Shown here: positions 63,516 through 64,000 of the stretch, piece by piece
Position numbering within the stretch: position 1 is the stretch's first letter
Layout of the letters: every line of letters starts with the position of its first letter
Assembly (NCBI GenBank): GCA_947458875.1
Contig: CANGZD010000002.1
Location: 1-64,000, forward strand
Reading direction: 5' to 3'
DNA length: 64,000 bases
Source of the DNA: Sphingobacteriaceae bacterium
GTDB taxonomy: Bacteria; Bacteroidota; Bacteroidia; Sphingobacteriales; Sphingobacteriaceae
The notes under the pieces: generated by a model
Seen by the model: the letters and a program-made list of their open reading frames with translations, nothing else
What the model was told of the DNA's origin: nothing
The model's database searches: none
Made by a program: the position numbers and the translations under genes

Positions 63516-64000
63516 ATGAGTTTGGTCAGAGCCAAGAAACATTTAGGTCAACACTTTTTAACCGACAAAAATATTGCCGAGAAGATTGTGAATAGCTTGC
63601 AGCTGACAGATCAATACCCGCAAGTGCTGGAGGTGGGGCCCGGAATGGGAATTCTTTCTGACTTTTTATTGCAAAAAACAGCCTTTGAGACTTGGCTCCT
63701 GGATATCGATAATGAATCGATAGATTTTTTAGCGAAGAAATATCCGCAGCTCCAAAATCGGCTAATTCATGGCGATTTTCTGGAACTTGATTTTGGCAAG
63801 TACTTTAAAGGCCCAATGGCGGTGATCGGAAACTTCCCCTACAATATTTCTTCGCAAATTTTGTTTAAAGTTTTAGATAATCGGCAGCAGGTAGTAGAGG
63901 TAGTGGGCATGTTTCAAAAAGAAGTGGCCGAGCGCTGTGCCGCCAAGCCGGGCAGCAAGGTATACGGTATTCTGAGTGTTTTTTTGCAGACTTATTATCA
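63516..64000 (+). CDS. rsmA: 16S rRNA dimethyladenosine transferase, 3' truncated by window
   Basis: N-terminal 161 residues of RsmA/KsgA, which dimethylates A1518 and A1519 of 16S rRNA. The start ATG is at 63516 and the frame is open to the window end. It begins MSLVRAKKHLGQHFLTDKNI. The SAM motif is VLEVGPGMGILSDFLL, an LDIDNES segment follows, then the catalytic NFPYNISSQ motif (IGNFPYNIS). This gene is absent from the ORF track because it has no stop before the edge. Confidence 0.97.
   Translation, partial: MSLVRAKKHLGQHFLTDKNIAEKIVNSLQLTDQYPQVLEVGPGMGILSDFLLQKTAFETWLLDIDNESIDFLAKKYPQLQNRLIHGDFLELDFGKYFKGPMAVIGNFPYNISSQILFKVLDNRQQVVEVVGMFQKEVAERCAAKPGSKVYGILSVFLQTYY

Noticed and set aside
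1-64000. tRNA or rRNA genes, CRISPR arrays, insertion sequences, prophage
   Set aside because: None was recognised on reading the intergenic gaps and ORFs; a tRNAscan or ISfinder run would confirm this.

Overview
This window looks like a piece of chromosome from a Bacteroidota organism, most likely Sphingobacteriales (Pedobacter or Sphingobacteriaceae type). The evidence is a full-length SprA (type IX secretion translocon), many Bacteroidota-restricted families (DUF2480, DUF3108, DUF3109, DUF4292, DUF4834, a FISUMP-domain lipoprotein), little sign of Shine-Dalgarno sequences, and repeated TAnnTTTG promoter -7 elements just upstream of start codons. I saw no rRNA, tRNA, CRISPR array, prophage or complete insertion sequence. 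The content is mostly conserved housekeeping and cell-envelope genes, and I did not find a convincing undescribed multi-gene system. The most unusual material is in two non-coding stretches, 21.15-22.3 kb and 50.8-51.14 kb, and in a few promoter regions.

Layout. 0-2 kb: two glycosyltransferases, probably the end of a surface-polysaccharide locus. 2-8.5 kb (minus): an FG-GAP repeat lipoprotein, a YfhO-family membrane protein, DUF4834, YwbE and uvrB. 8.5-19.1 kb (plus): upp, a YjjG nucleotidase, a DinB protein, a tiny membrane protein missed by the ORF track, a polytopic membrane protein, purQ, coaX, an outer-membrane barrel protein, lptC, a PpiD-type foldase, then a DUF2480-DUF3108-DUF3109 run. 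19.1-21.2 kb: rfbA and gmd (nucleotide-sugar synthesis). 21.2-22.3 kb: a FISUMP lipoprotein gene wedged between gmd and its terminator, flanked by a diverged second copy of the gmd 3' end. 22.3-28.4 kb: dxs (minus), scpA and glyA (plus), comF and rlmN (minus). 28.5-35.5 kb (plus): an amidohydrolase, a nitronate monooxygenase-like flavoprotein, acylphosphatase, a polysaccharide flippase, dut, a DUF4292 lipoprotein, an EnvC-like protein and two TatA-like genes. 35.6-50.8 kb (plus): a LysM lytic transglycosylase, maeB, ruvA, sprA (7.1 kb), gcvH, vanZ-like, feoA, feoB and a SprT-like metalloprotease. 50.8-51.14 kb: a 21-bp tandem repeat array. 51.1-63.4 kb (minus): a fused 2-oxoacid dehydrogenase E1, LutB-like protein, M28 peptidase, rpiB, tatC, accC, accB, fabH, plsX, rpmF, DUF177 and pdxA. 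63.5 kb to the end: rsmA, cut by the window edge.

How the genes fit together. Envelope biogenesis is the main theme: LPS transport (lptC), periplasmic folding (ppiD), protein export (two TatA proteins plus a distant TatC, and the type IX translocon SprA), peptidoglycan remodelling (EnvC-like, LysM transglycosylase) and surface polysaccharide (glycosyltransferases, rfbA, gmd, flippase, YfhO). A second theme is fatty-acid initiation: accB, accC, fabH and plsX lie in one minus-strand run with rpmF and DUF177. Nucleotide and cofactor metabolism is scattered among these (upp, purQ, dut, coaX, dxs, pdxA, glyA, gcvH).

All family assignments come from reading the translated sequence without database searches. 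Membrane segments, domain limits and promoter calls are by eye.
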